A stretch of DNA of 29,598 nucleotides, taken from Actinomycetes bacterium (GTDB lineage Bacteria > Actinomycetota > Actinomycetes > Actinomycetales > Microbacteriaceae). How positions within the stretch are numbered: position 1 is the stretch's first letter; the number at the start of each line of letters is the position of its first letter. Position numbers and translations under genes: made by a program. Positions 14,467 through 22,730 of this stretch are shown piece after piece. Below the pieces are notes generated by a model that saw nothing but the letters and a program-made list of their open reading frames with translations, did no database searches and was not told where the DNA came from. The stretch lies in contig JAEYZI010000086.1 of assembly GCA_023428065.1 (NCBI GenBank), positions 1 through 29,598 of the forward strand, read 5' to 3'.

Positions 14467-14539
14467 GCCGCCTTAGCTCAGTCGGCAGAGCGTCTCACTC
14501 GTAATGAGAAGGTCGTGGGTTCGATTCCCACAGGCGGCT
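14467..14539 (+). tRNA. tRNA-Thr, anticodon CGT
   Basis: The 73-nt sequence folds fully: acceptor GCCGCCT with AGGCGGC, D-arm GCTC/GAGC with loop AGTCGGCA, anticodon stem TCTCA/TGAGA with loop CTCGTAA (anticodon CGT, reading ACG), T-arm GTGGG-TTCGATT-CCCAC, discriminator T. The CCA end is not fully encoded (CCG follows), so it must be added enzymatically. It sits alone between the hydrolase and CAP-like genes. Confidence 0.97.
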
Positions 14540-14643
14540 CCGTTTACCGTTCTCCCTCCGTGCGTGGTCCGCGCGCTCGCTGTCCCCTGGCCGGGGGGTC
14601 GACGCCCACCTGCCCCGCGCGTAGCCTGACTCGCGTAGCGCCG

Positions 14644-14683
14644 CCTGTGGGGGGAGGTGCTATCCGGCTCCTGTGGGGGGAGG
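14644..14683 (+). repeat. Two direct copies of a 14-bp G-rich motif
   Basis: CCTGTGGGGGGAGG occurs at 14644-14657 and again at 14670-14683 (period 26 bp) within the 174-bp gap upstream of the CAP-like gene. It may bind a regulator. The rest of that gap holds no gene; CGCGTAGC also occurs twice (about 14620-14640), but no clear promoter is seen. Confidence 0.55.
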
Positions 14684-14691
14684 CGGGGACA

Positions 14692-14713
14692 TCTTGAACT
14701 GGGGGGTTCAAGA
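14692..14713 (+). promoter_or_regulatory. Perfect 8-bp hairpin ending at the start codon of the CAP-like gene
   Basis: TCTTGAAC (14692-14699) and GTTCAAGA (14706-14713) are perfect arms around the loop TGGGGG. The only SD-like sequence of the gene (the G-run) lies in the loop and first stem base, and the GTG start follows immediately. It could be an RNA switch for translation or a DNA operator. Confidence 0.6.
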
Positions 14714-15580
14714 GTGCAGAAGCGCACGATTCTCGTGGGCGCGGTGTTCGGTGCCGTGCTCGCGCTCGGCCTGCCGTTCGTCGGCGGAGGCGGACCGGCC
14801 TCCGGCACGTCCGCGTTCGCGCAGGAGGGCGACGTGCTGCCGGTCGCGGCCACCTCGCCCGTCGCGACCACCGGACGCGTCGGCGACACCGCATCCGCCG
14901 TCGCGGCCGTGACGATCGCGACGGCGTCCGCCTCGCTGCCCGCGGCGGTGTCGCGCGACCTCACGCGCGACACCGAGCACCTCGCGCAGAAGCCCGTGCC
15001 GAAGCCCGTGCCGGTGCCCCAGACGGCGGCCGCCCGGCGCAGCGGTACCGCCGAGCGGGTCGCGGCACGCCAGGCCGCCGGGCAGTCGTGCCCCGGCAAC
15101 GTGGGCGGGTCGACGGGCGGCGCGCCCGGCATCACGTCGGCCGCGGGTGTGGGCGGCACCACCTCGGGCGACCTGCAGTCGTTCGCGGCGCAGTACAACG
15201 CCATCCGGGTCGCCAACTGCCTCGACCCCGTGCCGATGGGCAACTTCCGCTACGACCCGTGCATGGAGCAGCGCCTCTTCTGGATCGCGGAGGACCCGAG
15301 CCTCGACGTCAACAGCGCGTGGGGGCACAACGGCACCCCTCGCTCGGACGGCGTGCCGGCGGTCGGATGCGACGGCAACCTCGCAGGCGGCTCCGGCAAT
15401 ACGGGCGCCACCGTCGCGCAGAAGTGGTGGAACTCGGCATCGCACCAGAAGTCGCTCTACCGCCCGAGCTACGCGGGGTCGATGAGCGGCGTCGTCATCT
15501 GCTTCGCGATGGTGCACGGCGGACTCCCCGACGACGGGTACGGCTTCACGCGCGCGGCGGCGCGCTGGGGAGGCTGCTGA
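14714..15580 (+). CDS. Secreted CAP (SCP/PR1-like) domain protein
   Basis: 288 aa from the GTG at 14714, 7 nt after a G-run; an upstream in-frame ATG (14657) would add a Cys/Gly-rich stretch without an SD. Residues 1-36 form a signal peptide (QKRTILVGAVFGAVLALGL, cleavage likely after SAFA). Residues 37-150 are a low-complexity Ala/Thr/Pro linker with a KPVPKPVPVP run. From about 155 the sequence looks like a CAP domain: LQSFAAQYNAIRVANCL for helix 1, AWGHNG with a conserved-type His, and KWWNSASHQKSLYRPS for the W..S..H...L signature. Six cysteines in the mature part suggest disulphides. CAP proteins are extracellular and of varied function, so no precise role is claimed. The gene stands alone, with a hairpin on either side. 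Confidence 0.8.
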   Translation: MQKRTILVGAVFGAVLALGLPFVGGGGPASGTSAFAQEGDVLPVAATSPVATTGRVGDTASAVAAVTIATASASLPAAVSRDLTRDTEHLAQKPVPKPVPVPQTAAARRSGTAERVAARQAAGQSCPGNVGGSTGGAPGITSAAGVGGTTSGDLQSFAAQYNAIRVANCLDPVPMGNFRYDPCMEQRLFWIAEDPSLDVNSAWGHNGTPRSDGVPAVGCDGNLAGGSGNTGATVAQKWWNSASHQKSLYRPSYAGSMSGVVICFAMVHGGLPDDGYGFTRAAARWGGC

Positions 15581-15589
15581 CAGGACTCC

Positions 15590-15646
15590 CGAGGCCGCGC
15601 ATCCGGAGGCCGTGACGGTCGGATGGGAGACGGGTGCGCGGCCTCG
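15590..15646 (+). terminator. Long-armed hairpin after the CAP-like gene
   Basis: CGAGGCCGCGCA (15590-15601) and TGCGCGGCCTCG (15635-15646) are perfect 12-bp arms around 33 nt. It starts 9 bp after the stop and has no T-run. The next gene's -10-like box begins 9 bp beyond it. Confidence 0.5.
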
Positions 15647-15654
15647 TGGACCCA

Positions 15655-15660
15655 TACGCT
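15655..15660 (+). promoter_or_regulatory. Possible leaderless -10 (TACGCT) of the oxidoreductase gene
   Basis: TACGCT ends 6 nt before the ATG at 15667, and no convincing SD is present. This is the spacing expected of a leaderless transcript. Confidence 0.45.
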
Positions 15661-15666
15661 GGGACC

Positions 15667-16650
15667 ATGAGCGATCGACTGCGCTGGGGCATCCTGGGGA
15701 CCGGGGGCATCGCCCGGCTGTTCACCGCCGACCTGAACCTCACGGGCTTCACCGTGACCGCCGTGGGGTCACGCACCCAGGATGCGGCCGACGCGTTCGC
15801 CGCCCAGTTCGGCGTGCCGCGCGCGCACGGCAGCTACGAGGCGCTCGCGGCCGACCCCGAGGTCGACGTGATCTACGTCTCGACACCGCACCCGTTCCAC
15901 GCCGAGAACGCGCTCCTCGCGCTCGAGCACGGCAAGCACGTGCTCGTCGAGAAGCCCTTCACCCTCAACGCGCGCGAGGCGCGTCGCGTCGTCGACGCCG
16001 CGAACGAGCGCGGACTCGTCGTGCTCGAGGCCATGTGGACCCGCTGGCTGCCGCACATGGTGCGCGTGCGCGAGCTCATCGCCTCGGGCGTGCTCGGCGA
16101 GGTGCGGGCCGTGCTCGCCGACCACGACCAGAAGCTGCCGGTCGACCCCGAGCACCGCCTCCAGAACCCCGCCCTCGGCGGCGGCGCGCTGCTCGACCTC
16201 GGCATCTACCCCGTGTCGTTCGCGTGGGACGTCTTCGGCGAGCCGTCGAGCATCCACGCGATCTCGTCGCCGACCCCCACCGGGGTCGACCGTCAGACGG
16301 CCGTCATCCTCGGCTACCCCGGCGGCGAGCAGGCCGTCATCCACACGCAGCTCGACGCCCGCGGCCCGTCGACGGCCGCCGTCGTCGGCACTCGGGCGCG
16401 CATCGAGATCGACCGCGTCTGGTACACCCCCACCTCGTTCTCGGTCCTCGACGCGAAGGACGTCGTGCTCGAGCGGTTCCAGCAGGAGGTGCCGGGCCGC
16501 GGCATGCAGTTCCAGGCCGCGGAGCTCGAGCGACTCGTCGCCGCAGGCGTGACGGCCGGAGAGGTGCTGCCGCCGGAGGAGACGGTCGCCATCATGGGCA
16601 CGCTCGACGAGATCCGTCGCCAGATCGGGCTGCGCTACCCGGGCGAATGA
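15667..16650 (+). CDS. Gfo/Idh/MocA-family NAD(P)-dependent oxidoreductase
   Basis: 327 aa. ATG at 15667 puts the Rossmann motif right at the N-terminus, as usual; an in-frame GTG at 15634 lies inside the upstream hairpin and is rejected. The nucleotide-binding motif is WGILGTGGIARLF. The conserved 'EKPF' (VLVEKPFTLN) marks the catalytic Lys region, and GGGALLDLGIYPV is the substrate-domain motif common in trans-dihydrodiol-dehydrogenase-like members. The enzyme would oxidise or reduce a sugar or polyol-like substrate in the cytosol. It does not sit in the sugar operon and appears monocistronic, bounded by hairpins. The substrate is not predictable. Confidence 0.93.
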   Translation: MSDRLRWGILGTGGIARLFTADLNLTGFTVTAVGSRTQDAADAFAAQFGVPRAHGSYEALAADPEVDVIYVSTPHPFHAENALLALEHGKHVLVEKPFTLNAREARRVVDAANERGLVVLEAMWTRWLPHMVRVRELIASGVLGEVRAVLADHDQKLPVDPEHRLQNPALGGGALLDLGIYPVSFAWDVFGEPSSIHAISSPTPTGVDRQTAVILGYPGGEQAVIHTQLDARGPSTAAVVGTRARIEIDRVWYTPTSFSVLDAKDVVLERFQQEVPGRGMQFQAAELERLVAAGVTAGEVLPPEETVAIMGTLDEIRRQIGLRYPGE

Positions 16651-16658
16651 CCCCCTAG

Positions 16659-16680
16659 TGCATCGGGTCCATCCGGTGCA
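16659..16680 (+). terminator. Hairpin after the oxidoreductase gene
   Basis: TGCATCGG and CCGGTGCA pair over 8 bp (one G-U) around a 6-nt loop, 8 bp after the stop. No T-run follows. A second, looser pairing GGCCCTC/GAGGGCC follows at about 16682-16715. Confidence 0.45.
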
Positions 16681-16721
16681 AGGCCCTCGGTCCCGCGAGG
16701 TCGCTCAGGAGGGCCGCCGTC

Positions 16722-16727
16722 TATCAT
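16722..16727 (+). promoter_or_regulatory. Possible leaderless -10 (TATCAT) of the PBP4-like gene
   Basis: TATCAT ends 6 nt before the GTG at 16734. The two ATGs between them are out of frame and meet a stop at once, and no SD is visible. Confidence 0.45.
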
Positions 16728-16733
16728 GATGAC

Positions 16734-18410
16734 GTGACCGACGAGCAGCCGATCTCGCGCCGCGCTGCCCGAGAGGCCGCGCGGGGCAACGCCTCCCAGC
16801 CTCCCGCCCAGCCCCCCTTCCAGCCCCCCTTCCCGCCCCCCTCCGCGGACCTTCCGACCGCGTCATCCGCCGTCCCGTTCGGGGCGCCGGGGGCGCCGGA
16901 TGCCGCACCGACGACCCTGCTCGTCGAGGCCCCGCCGGCGGAGGGCGCCGAGGCCCCCGCCGCCGAACCCGCGGCTGCGCGGGGCGGCATCGGGGCGATG
17001 CTGCGCAAGCATCCCGTGGCTTGGACCGTCGGCGCGAGCGCCGTCGTTTTCGCGCTGCTCGGCACGGGCGCCGTCTTCGCGGGCGCCGCGTGGGCCGCAC
17101 GCGACGCGTCCGAGGTCGTCGTGCCCGTCGACGAGGTGGATGTGCCCGACCGCTCCGTGCCCGCCGGGTTCACCGGCGCAGGCCGGCTGCGCACGTGCTC
17201 CGTCGCAGGGCCCGCCTCCGACCCGCGCCTCGTCTCGCTCGCCGGCTCCGTCGTGCGCGCCGACACGGGCGAGGTGCTCTTCGACCGCGCGGGCGCCGCC
17301 CCCGCAGCGACCGGGACCGCCCAGAAGGTGCTCACCGCCGCCGCCGCCGTCGCCCGCCTCGGTGCCGACTACCAGGTGACAACGAGCGTCTACGAGGGCT
17401 CCGTGCCCGGCACGATCGTGCTCGTCGGGCGCGGCGATGCGACCCTCTCGGCGCTCCCCGCCGGCCAGGAGAGCGTCTACCCGGGCGCACCCAAGCTCGC
17501 GACCCTCGCGAAGGACACCGTCGCGAGCTACCGCGCGAAGTACCCCGACACGCCCATCACGACGATCGTGCTCGACGCGAGCTACTGGAACCCCGGCGAC
17601 CGCTGGGACGAGACGTGGGATCGCAGCCTGCAGACGCGCGGGCTGCAGTCGGAGGTCACCGCGCTGCAGATCGACGGGGATCGCGCCGACCCGCGCGCCG
17701 CCGAGAGCCCGCGTTCCACCGACCCGATCGGCCGCGTCGGCGCCGCGTTCATCACGGCCCTCCTCGACGCGGATGTCGACGGCGACGTCGTCGACCCGGG
17801 CGTCGCGACCACGACCGGCACGGCCGTCGGCACGACGACCCTCGCCGAGGTGAAGTCGCGCCCCATCCGCGACTGGATCACGCAGATGCTGCTCACAGGC
17901 GACAACACCCTCGCCGAGATGCTCGCGCGGATCGTGTCGCGCGAGTCCGACATGGGCGGGGGCGCCTCGTCGCTCCAGCAGGCGATCCCGGCCGCCCTCA
18001 TGAACTACGAGCTCTCGACGACGGGCCTCGCGGTCCGCGACGGCTCGGGGCTCTCGGCGAGCAACGCCGTGCCCCCGCAGATCGTCGCCGACCTCATGCG
18101 CAAGGTGCGCGACGGCGGCAACGGGCTCGACGTCGTGCGATCGAGCCTCTCCGTGGCGGGCAAGACCGGCCCGCTCGGCGACCGCTTCTCCGGCGACAAC
18201 GCCGAGGCCCGGGGCAACGTCACGGGCATGAGCGGCACCCTCGGGAACGCCTCGACCCTCATGGGGTACCTCACGGCGACCGACGGCACGCCCCTCGCCT
18301 TCTCCTTCACGGCGAGCGGCGACGGACTCAAGGCGAACGACGCCCGCGCCGCCATCGACACCCTGACGACCGCGGTGCTGCGCTGCGGCGACAACCTTTC
18401 GAGCAACTGA
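16734..18410 (+). CDS. PBP4/DacB-like (S13) membrane-anchored protein with altered active-site motifs
   Basis: 558 aa from GTG at 16734. Residues 1-92 are a cytoplasmic Pro/Ala-rich tail (PPFQPPFPPP), 95-121 a membrane anchor, and the rest is extracellular and resembles D-Ala-D-Ala carboxypeptidases of family S13. Landmarks include 'LAGSVVRADTGEVLFDR', 'GTIVLVGRGDATL', 'IVLDASYWNPGDRWDETWD', 'NTLAEMLARIVS', 'GLAVRDGSGLSASN' and AGKTGPLGDRF. Two of the three penicillin-binding motifs deviate: the SxxK position reads T195-A-Q-K198, with Thr in place of the nucleophilic Ser, and the SxN position reads G389-D-N391. KTG (477-479) is intact. The protein may therefore be catalytically weak or a non-enzymatic cell-wall binder. 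It heads a run of four closely spaced genes; the next starts 11 nt later. Confidence 0.87.
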   Translation: MTDEQPISRRAAREAARGNASQPPAQPPFQPPFPPPSADLPTASSAVPFGAPGAPDAAPTTLLVEAPPAEGAEAPAAEPAAARGGIGAMLRKHPVAWTVGASAVVFALLGTGAVFAGAAWAARDASEVVVPVDEVDVPDRSVPAGFTGAGRLRTCSVAGPASDPRLVSLAGSVVRADTGEVLFDRAGAAPAATGTAQKVLTAAAAVARLGADYQVTTSVYEGSVPGTIVLVGRGDATLSALPAGQESVYPGAPKLATLAKDTVASYRAKYPDTPITTIVLDASYWNPGDRWDETWDRSLQTRGLQSEVTALQIDGDRADPRAAESPRSTDPIGRVGAAFITALLDADVDGDVVDPGVATTTGTAVGTTTLAEVKSRPIRDWITQMLLTGDNTLAEMLARIVSRESDMGGGASSLQQAIPAALMNYELSTTGLAVRDGSGLSASNAVPPQIVADLMRKVRDGGNGLDVVRSSLSVAGKTGPLGDRFSGDNAEARGNVTGMSGTLGNASTLMGYLTATDGTPLAFSFTASGDGLKANDARAAIDTLTTAVLRCGDNLSSN

Positions 18411-18421
18411 CGAAGGACACC

Positions 18422-19003
18422 ATGACACGGGCACTGCTCATCATCGACGTGCAGAACGACTTCACCGAGGGCGGCGCTCTCGGAGTCGACGGCGGAGCCG
18501 CCGTCGCCGAGGGCGTGACGCGCTACCTCGCGGCGCACCCCGACCGCTACGACGTGGTCATCGCATCCCGCGACTGGCACAACGGCGACGACGACAACGG
18601 CGGGCACTTCGCGACGGACGGTGAGCCCGACTTCGTGACGAGCTGGCCGCGGCACTGCGTCGCCGGCACGATCGGCGCCGAGTACCACCCGGCGCTCGAC
18701 GCCTCGCTCATCGACGTCCACGTGAAGAAGGGGCAGGGTGTGCCCGCCTACTCGATCTTCGAGGGGACGACGGATGACGGCACGCCCGTCGCGGCCGAGC
18801 TCGACCGCCTCGGAGTGACCGACGTCGACGTCGTCGGCATCGCGACCGACTACTGCGTGCGCGCCTCGGCGCTCGACGCGCTCGGCGCGGGGCGTCGCGT
18901 GACGGTGCTCGAGGACCTCGTCGCCGCCGTCGACCCGGTGACGGGCGCGCAGGCGCTCGTCGAGCTCGCGGACGCCGGCGCGTCGGTCGAGGCCGCCCGA
19001 TGA
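18422..19003 (+). CDS. pncA: Nicotinamidase (isochorismatase-fold amidohydrolase)
   Basis: 193 aa; ATG at 18422 with GAAGGA 4 nt upstream. It hydrolyses nicotinamide to nicotinate for NAD salvage. The catalytic triad is visible: Asp9 in IIDVQNDF, Lys103 in VKKGQG and Cys145 in GIATDYCVRAS. Metal-site residues of the family are seen as D51-W-H53 and a downstream His (GGHF). WPRHCVAGTIGAEYHP and SIFEGTT match PncA-type rather than generic isochorismatase sequences. Its stop overlaps the MMPL gene start (ATGA), so the two are coupled. Confidence 0.93.
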   Translation: MTRALLIIDVQNDFTEGGALGVDGGAAVAEGVTRYLAAHPDRYDVVIASRDWHNGDDDNGGHFATDGEPDFVTSWPRHCVAGTIGAEYHPALDASLIDVHVKKGQGVPAYSIFEGTTDDGTPVAAELDRLGVTDVDVVGIATDYCVRASALDALGAGRRVTVLEDLVAAVDPVTGAQALVELADAGASVEAAR

Positions 19004-21168
19004 GCGCCTCGGACCACGCCCCCGCGCCCGAGGTGCGCCGCCGCAGCGGGCTCGCGCGCGTGCTCCGCATCGTGCTGCCCGCGCTCCTCATCGTGGGGTG
19101 GCTCGCCGCGGCCGGCATCGGCGGCCCCTACTTCGGCAAGATCGGCGAGGTCTCCTCGAACGACCAGTCCGACTACCTCCCCGCGAGCGCCGACGCCACG
19201 CGCGTCGCGGAGTTCCAGGGCGAGTTCCTCGGCGCCGACGAGATCCCCGCGATCATCGTCTTCGCGCGCGACGGCGGCCTCGAGCAGGCCGACCAGGACT
19301 TCGTGGCCGACGTGCTCGACGAGCTCGCGGAGCTGCCGTCCGTCGGCGAGCTGAGCCCCGCGATCCCGTCGGAGGACGGCGAGGCCATCGAGGTCTTCGT
19401 GCCGATCGACGCCGAGAGCGAGCTCAAGGAGTCCGTCGAGGAGGTGCGGTCGCTCCTCGCGGACGCCCCCGACGGGCTGGAAGCCGCCGTGACGGGACCG
19501 GCCGGGTTCTCGGCCGACCTCGTCGAGGCGTTCGGCGGCATCGACGGCCTCCTGCTGGCCGTCGCCCTCGGCGCGGTGTTCATCATCCTGCTGCTCGTCT
19601 ACCGCTCGCCGCTGCTCCCGCTGCTCGTGCTCGGCACCTCGGTGTTCGCCCTCTCCGCCGCGATCCTCGTGGTCTGGTGGCTCGCGAAGGCCGGCATCGT
19701 GCAGATCAACGGCCAGGTGCAGGGCATCCTCTTCATCCTCGTGATCGGCGCCGCGACCGACTACTCGCTGCTCTACGTCTCGCGCTACCGGGAGGCGCTG
19801 CGGGAGCACGCCGACCGCTGGGATGCGACGCGCGCGGCGATCAAGGGATCGATCGAGCCCATCCTGGCATCCGGGGGGACGGTCATCGCGGGCCTGCTGT
19901 GCCTGCTCTTCAGCGACCTCAACTCCAACAAGGCGCTCGGCCCCGTCGGGTCGCTCGGCATCGTCTTCGCGATGCTCGCCGCGCTCACCCTCCTGCCCGC
20001 GCTGCTCTTCGCGACGCGACGCGGCGCGTTCTGGCCGTTCCGCCCCAAGGTCGGCACGAGCGAGTCGCAGTCGCGGCTGTGGACGCGCGTCGGCCGGATC
20101 GTCTCGCGACGCCCCCGCGTCGTGTGGATCGCCTCGTCCCTCGTGCTGCTCATCGCGGCGTTCGGCCTCACCCAGTTGAAGGCGGAGGGCGTCGCGCAGT
20201 CCGAGCTCATCCTGAGCGAGTCGCAGGCCCGCGACGGGCAGGAGCTGCTGGGCAAGCACTTCCCCGGCGGGTCCGGCAGCCCCGCTGTGATCATCGGCGA
20301 CGAGGACGAGCTGACCGCGCTCGCGGACGCCGCCCTCGCGCTCGGCGGCATCGACTCGGTCGTCGCGGTCTCCGACAACTCGCCGAGCGGCACGATGCCG
20401 GTCGGCACCGACGCGGAGCCGTCGCCCTTCCCGACCCTCGTGGCGCTCGAGCCGACCGTCGTCGACGGTCAGGTGCTGCTGCAGGCCACCCTCGCCGACG
20501 CCGCCGACTCGGAGGCCGCGCAGGCGACCGTACGCGAGCTCCGCGAGGCCGTGAAGGACGTCGACGCGAACGCGATCGTGGGGGGTGTGACGGCCACCGC
20601 GATCGACACCAACGACACGTCGATCCACGACCGCACGCTCATCATCCCGATCATCCTCGCGGTGATCTTCGTGATCCTCATGCTGCTGCTGCGCTCGATC
20701 GTGGCGCCGCTGCTGCTCATCGGGACCGTCATCCTGTCGTTCGCGAGCGCACTCGGCGTCGCCGCGCTCGTGTTCGACTACGGCTTCGGCTTCCCGGGTG
20801 CGGATCCCGCCGTGCCGTTGTACGCGTTCGTGTTCCTCGTGGCGCTCGGGGTCGACTACAACATCTTCCTCATGACACGTGTGCGCGAGGAGAGCATCGC
20901 GCTCGGCACGCGGCCCGGCATCATCCGCGGCCTCGTCGTGACGGGCGGGGTCATCACCTCGGCGGGTGTCGTGCTCGCGGCGACCTTCGCGGCGCTCAGC
21001 GTCATCCCGATCCTGTTCCTCGTGCAGCTCGCGTTCATCGTCGCGTTCGGCGTGCTCGTCGACACGATCATCGTGCGCTCGCTGCTCGTGCCGGCCGCCG
21101 CGTACGACATCGGTCGGGCCGTGTGGTGGCCGTCGAAGCTCGCCCGGGCGGAGCAGATCCCGCGGTGA
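19000..21168 (+). CDS. MMPL/RND-family membrane transporter
   Basis: 722 aa; ATG at 19000 overlaps the previous stop, with GAGG 7 nt upstream. Two homologous halves each have one helix, a large extracytoplasmic domain and five more helices, about 12 in total. TM1 is at about 20-42, the first porter domain at about 45-180, and the helix bundle at about 183-350; the second half repeats this. The Asp-Tyr pairs characteristic of MmpL proton relay are present in both halves (GAATDYSLLYVSR and ALGVDYNIFLMTR). Such proteins export lipids, siderophores or hydrophobic compounds with the proton gradient. The cargo is unknown; the neighbouring genes do not indicate it. Confidence 0.93.
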   Translation: MSASDHAPAPEVRRRSGLARVLRIVLPALLIVGWLAAAGIGGPYFGKIGEVSSNDQSDYLPASADATRVAEFQGEFLGADEIPAIIVFARDGGLEQADQDFVADVLDELAELPSVGELSPAIPSEDGEAIEVFVPIDAESELKESVEEVRSLLADAPDGLEAAVTGPAGFSADLVEAFGGIDGLLLAVALGAVFIILLLVYRSPLLPLLVLGTSVFALSAAILVVWWLAKAGIVQINGQVQGILFILVIGAATDYSLLYVSRYREALREHADRWDATRAAIKGSIEPILASGGTVIAGLLCLLFSDLNSNKALGPVGSLGIVFAMLAALTLLPALLFATRRGAFWPFRPKVGTSESQSRLWTRVGRIVSRRPRVVWIASSLVLLIAAFGLTQLKAEGVAQSELILSESQARDGQELLGKHFPGGSGSPAVIIGDEDELTALADAALALGGIDSVVAVSDNSPSGTMPVGTDAEPSPFPTLVALEPTVVDGQVLLQATLADAADSEAAQATVRELREAVKDVDANAIVGGVTATAIDTNDTSIHDRTLIIPIILAVIFVILMLLLRSIVAPLLLIGTVILSFASALGVAALVFDYGFGFPGADPAVPLYAFVFLVALGVDYNIFLMTRVREESIALGTRPGIIRGLVVTGGVITSAGVVLAATFAALSVIPILFLVQLAFIVAFGVLVDTIIVRSLLVPAAAYDIGRAVWWPSKLARAEQIPR

Positions 21169-21203
21169 CCGCGGGCGCCCCCGAATCGCGAGAGGATGGG
21201 GGC

Positions 21204-22664
21204 ATGATCTCGGAAAGCGAGCTGCTGGCGAAGGTGCCGACGCAGCTGTACATCGGCGGACAGTGGGTCGACGGGGCGGGAGCCCGAACGATCGACGTGA
21301 ACGACCCGGCGACGGGCGAGACGCTCGCGAAGATCGCCGACGCGACGCCCGAGGACGGCATCCGCGCCCTCGATGCGGCCGTCGACGCGGCGGCCGCGTG
21401 GGCGGCGACGCCCGCGCGCACCCGCGGCGAGCTGCTGCGCGCCGCCTGGGAGCTGCTCATGGAGCGCGCCGACGAGTTCGCGCTGCTCATGACGCTCGAG
21501 ATGGGCAAGCCGCTCGCGGAGGCGAAGGGCGAGGTGACCTACGGTGGCGAGTTCCTGCGGTGGTTCGCCGAGGAGGCCCCGCGCATCACGGGCCGCTACG
21601 GACCCAACCCCGAGGGCACCGGCCGGATGATCGTCACGCAGCGTCCCGTGGGCCCGTGCTTCTTCATCACCCCGTGGAACTTCCCGCTCGCGATGGCGAC
21701 CCGAAAGATCGCGCCCGCGCTCGCGGCCGGCTGCACGGTCGTCATCAAGCCCGCGACGCTCACGCCGCTCACGACCCTGTACTTCGCGAAGCTCCTCGAG
21801 GAGGTCGGGGTTCCGGCGGGTGTCGTGAACGTCATCACGACCTCGACCTCGAACGCCGTGTCGGAGCCCATCATCCGCGACCCGCGCCTGCGGAAGCTCT
21901 CGTTCACGGGCTCGACGCCCGTCGGCCGCACGCTCCTCGAGCAGGCCGCGCAGGGCGTGCTGCGCACCTCGATGGAGCTCGGCGGCAACGCGCCGTTCAT
22001 CGTCTTCGAGGACGCCGACCTCGACCGCGCGGTCGACGCCGCGATGCTCGCGAAGTTCCGCAACATCGGCGAGGCCTGCACGGCCGCCAACCGCTTCCTC
22101 GTGCACGCGGATGTCGCGGAGGAGTTCACCCGCCGCGTCACCGAGCGCGTCGCCGCCATGAAGGTGGGTCGCGGCACGGAGGAGGGCGTGACGATCGGAC
22201 CGCTCATCGACGCGAAGGCCGTCGCGAAGGCGTCGGAGCTCGTGGCGGATGCCGTGGAGAAGGGCGCGACGGTCACGACCGGCGGCCAGGCGGTCGACGG
22301 GCCCGGCACCTTCTACGCGCCGACCGTCGTCTCGGGTGTGACCCCGGGGGCCGAGATCCTGCGCGAGGAGATCTTCGGGCCCGTGCTCGCGATCTCGACC
22401 TTCACCGACGAGGCGGATGCCGTGCGCCGCGCGAACGACACCGAGTACGGCCTCGTGTCGTACGTGTTCACGCGCGACCTCGCGCGCGGGCAGCGCATGA
22501 TCGACCAGCTCGAGACCGGCATGATGGGGCTCAACGTGGGCGTCGTCTCGAACGCCGCGGCGCCGTTCGGCGGTGTCAAGCAGTCCGGTCTCGGTCGCGA
22601 GGGCGGCTTCGAGGGCATCCACGAGTACCTCGACACGAAGTACACCCTCACCCCCATGGCCTGA
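21204..22664 (+). CDS. Succinate-semialdehyde-type NAD(P)-dependent aldehyde dehydrogenase
   Basis: 486 aa. ATG at 21204 has GAGGA 7 nt upstream, 35 nt after the MMPL stop. The aldehyde dehydrogenase fold is complete: Asn159 in ITPWNFPLAM, NAD-site Lys in VVIKPA, 'FTGSTPVGR', general base Glu258 in SMELGGNAPF, catalytic Cys292 in GEACTAANRF, and 'EEIFGPV'. The overall sequence is closest to GabD-like enzymes (PWNFPLAMATRKIAPALAAGCT), which oxidise succinate semialdehyde to succinate. Close relatives act on other semialdehydes, so the substrate is probable rather than certain. It is the last gene of the rightward run and ends next to the repeat-rich gap. Confidence 0.93.
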   Translation: MISESELLAKVPTQLYIGGQWVDGAGARTIDVNDPATGETLAKIADATPEDGIRALDAAVDAAAAWAATPARTRGELLRAAWELLMERADEFALLMTLEMGKPLAEAKGEVTYGGEFLRWFAEEAPRITGRYGPNPEGTGRMIVTQRPVGPCFFITPWNFPLAMATRKIAPALAAGCTVVIKPATLTPLTTLYFAKLLEEVGVPAGVVNVITTSTSNAVSEPIIRDPRLRKLSFTGSTPVGRTLLEQAAQGVLRTSMELGGNAPFIVFEDADLDRAVDAAMLAKFRNIGEACTAANRFLVHADVAEEFTRRVTERVAAMKVGRGTEEGVTIGPLIDAKAVAKASELVADAVEKGATVTTGGQAVDGPGTFYAPTVVSGVTPGAEILREEIFGPVLAISTFTDEADAVRRANDTEYGLVSYVFTRDLARGQRMIDQLETGMMGLNVGVVSNAAAPFGGVKQSGLGREGGFEGIHEYLDTKYTLTPMA

Positions 22665-22730
22665 CCCTTCGGCGGGAGCAGTTACACGTGCGGCGGGAGC
22701 AACCGCCGCCGCGGGCGGTCATCCGCACAT

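Noticed and set aside
14446..14697. Open frame overlapping the tRNA gene
   Set aside because: It reads through a complete tRNA-Thr and repeats; no SD and no recognisable protein.
15634..15666. GTG at 15634 as the start of the oxidoreductase
   Set aside because: It falls in the loop edge of a hairpin and adds 11 residues ahead of the Rossmann motif, which normally begins within the first few residues.
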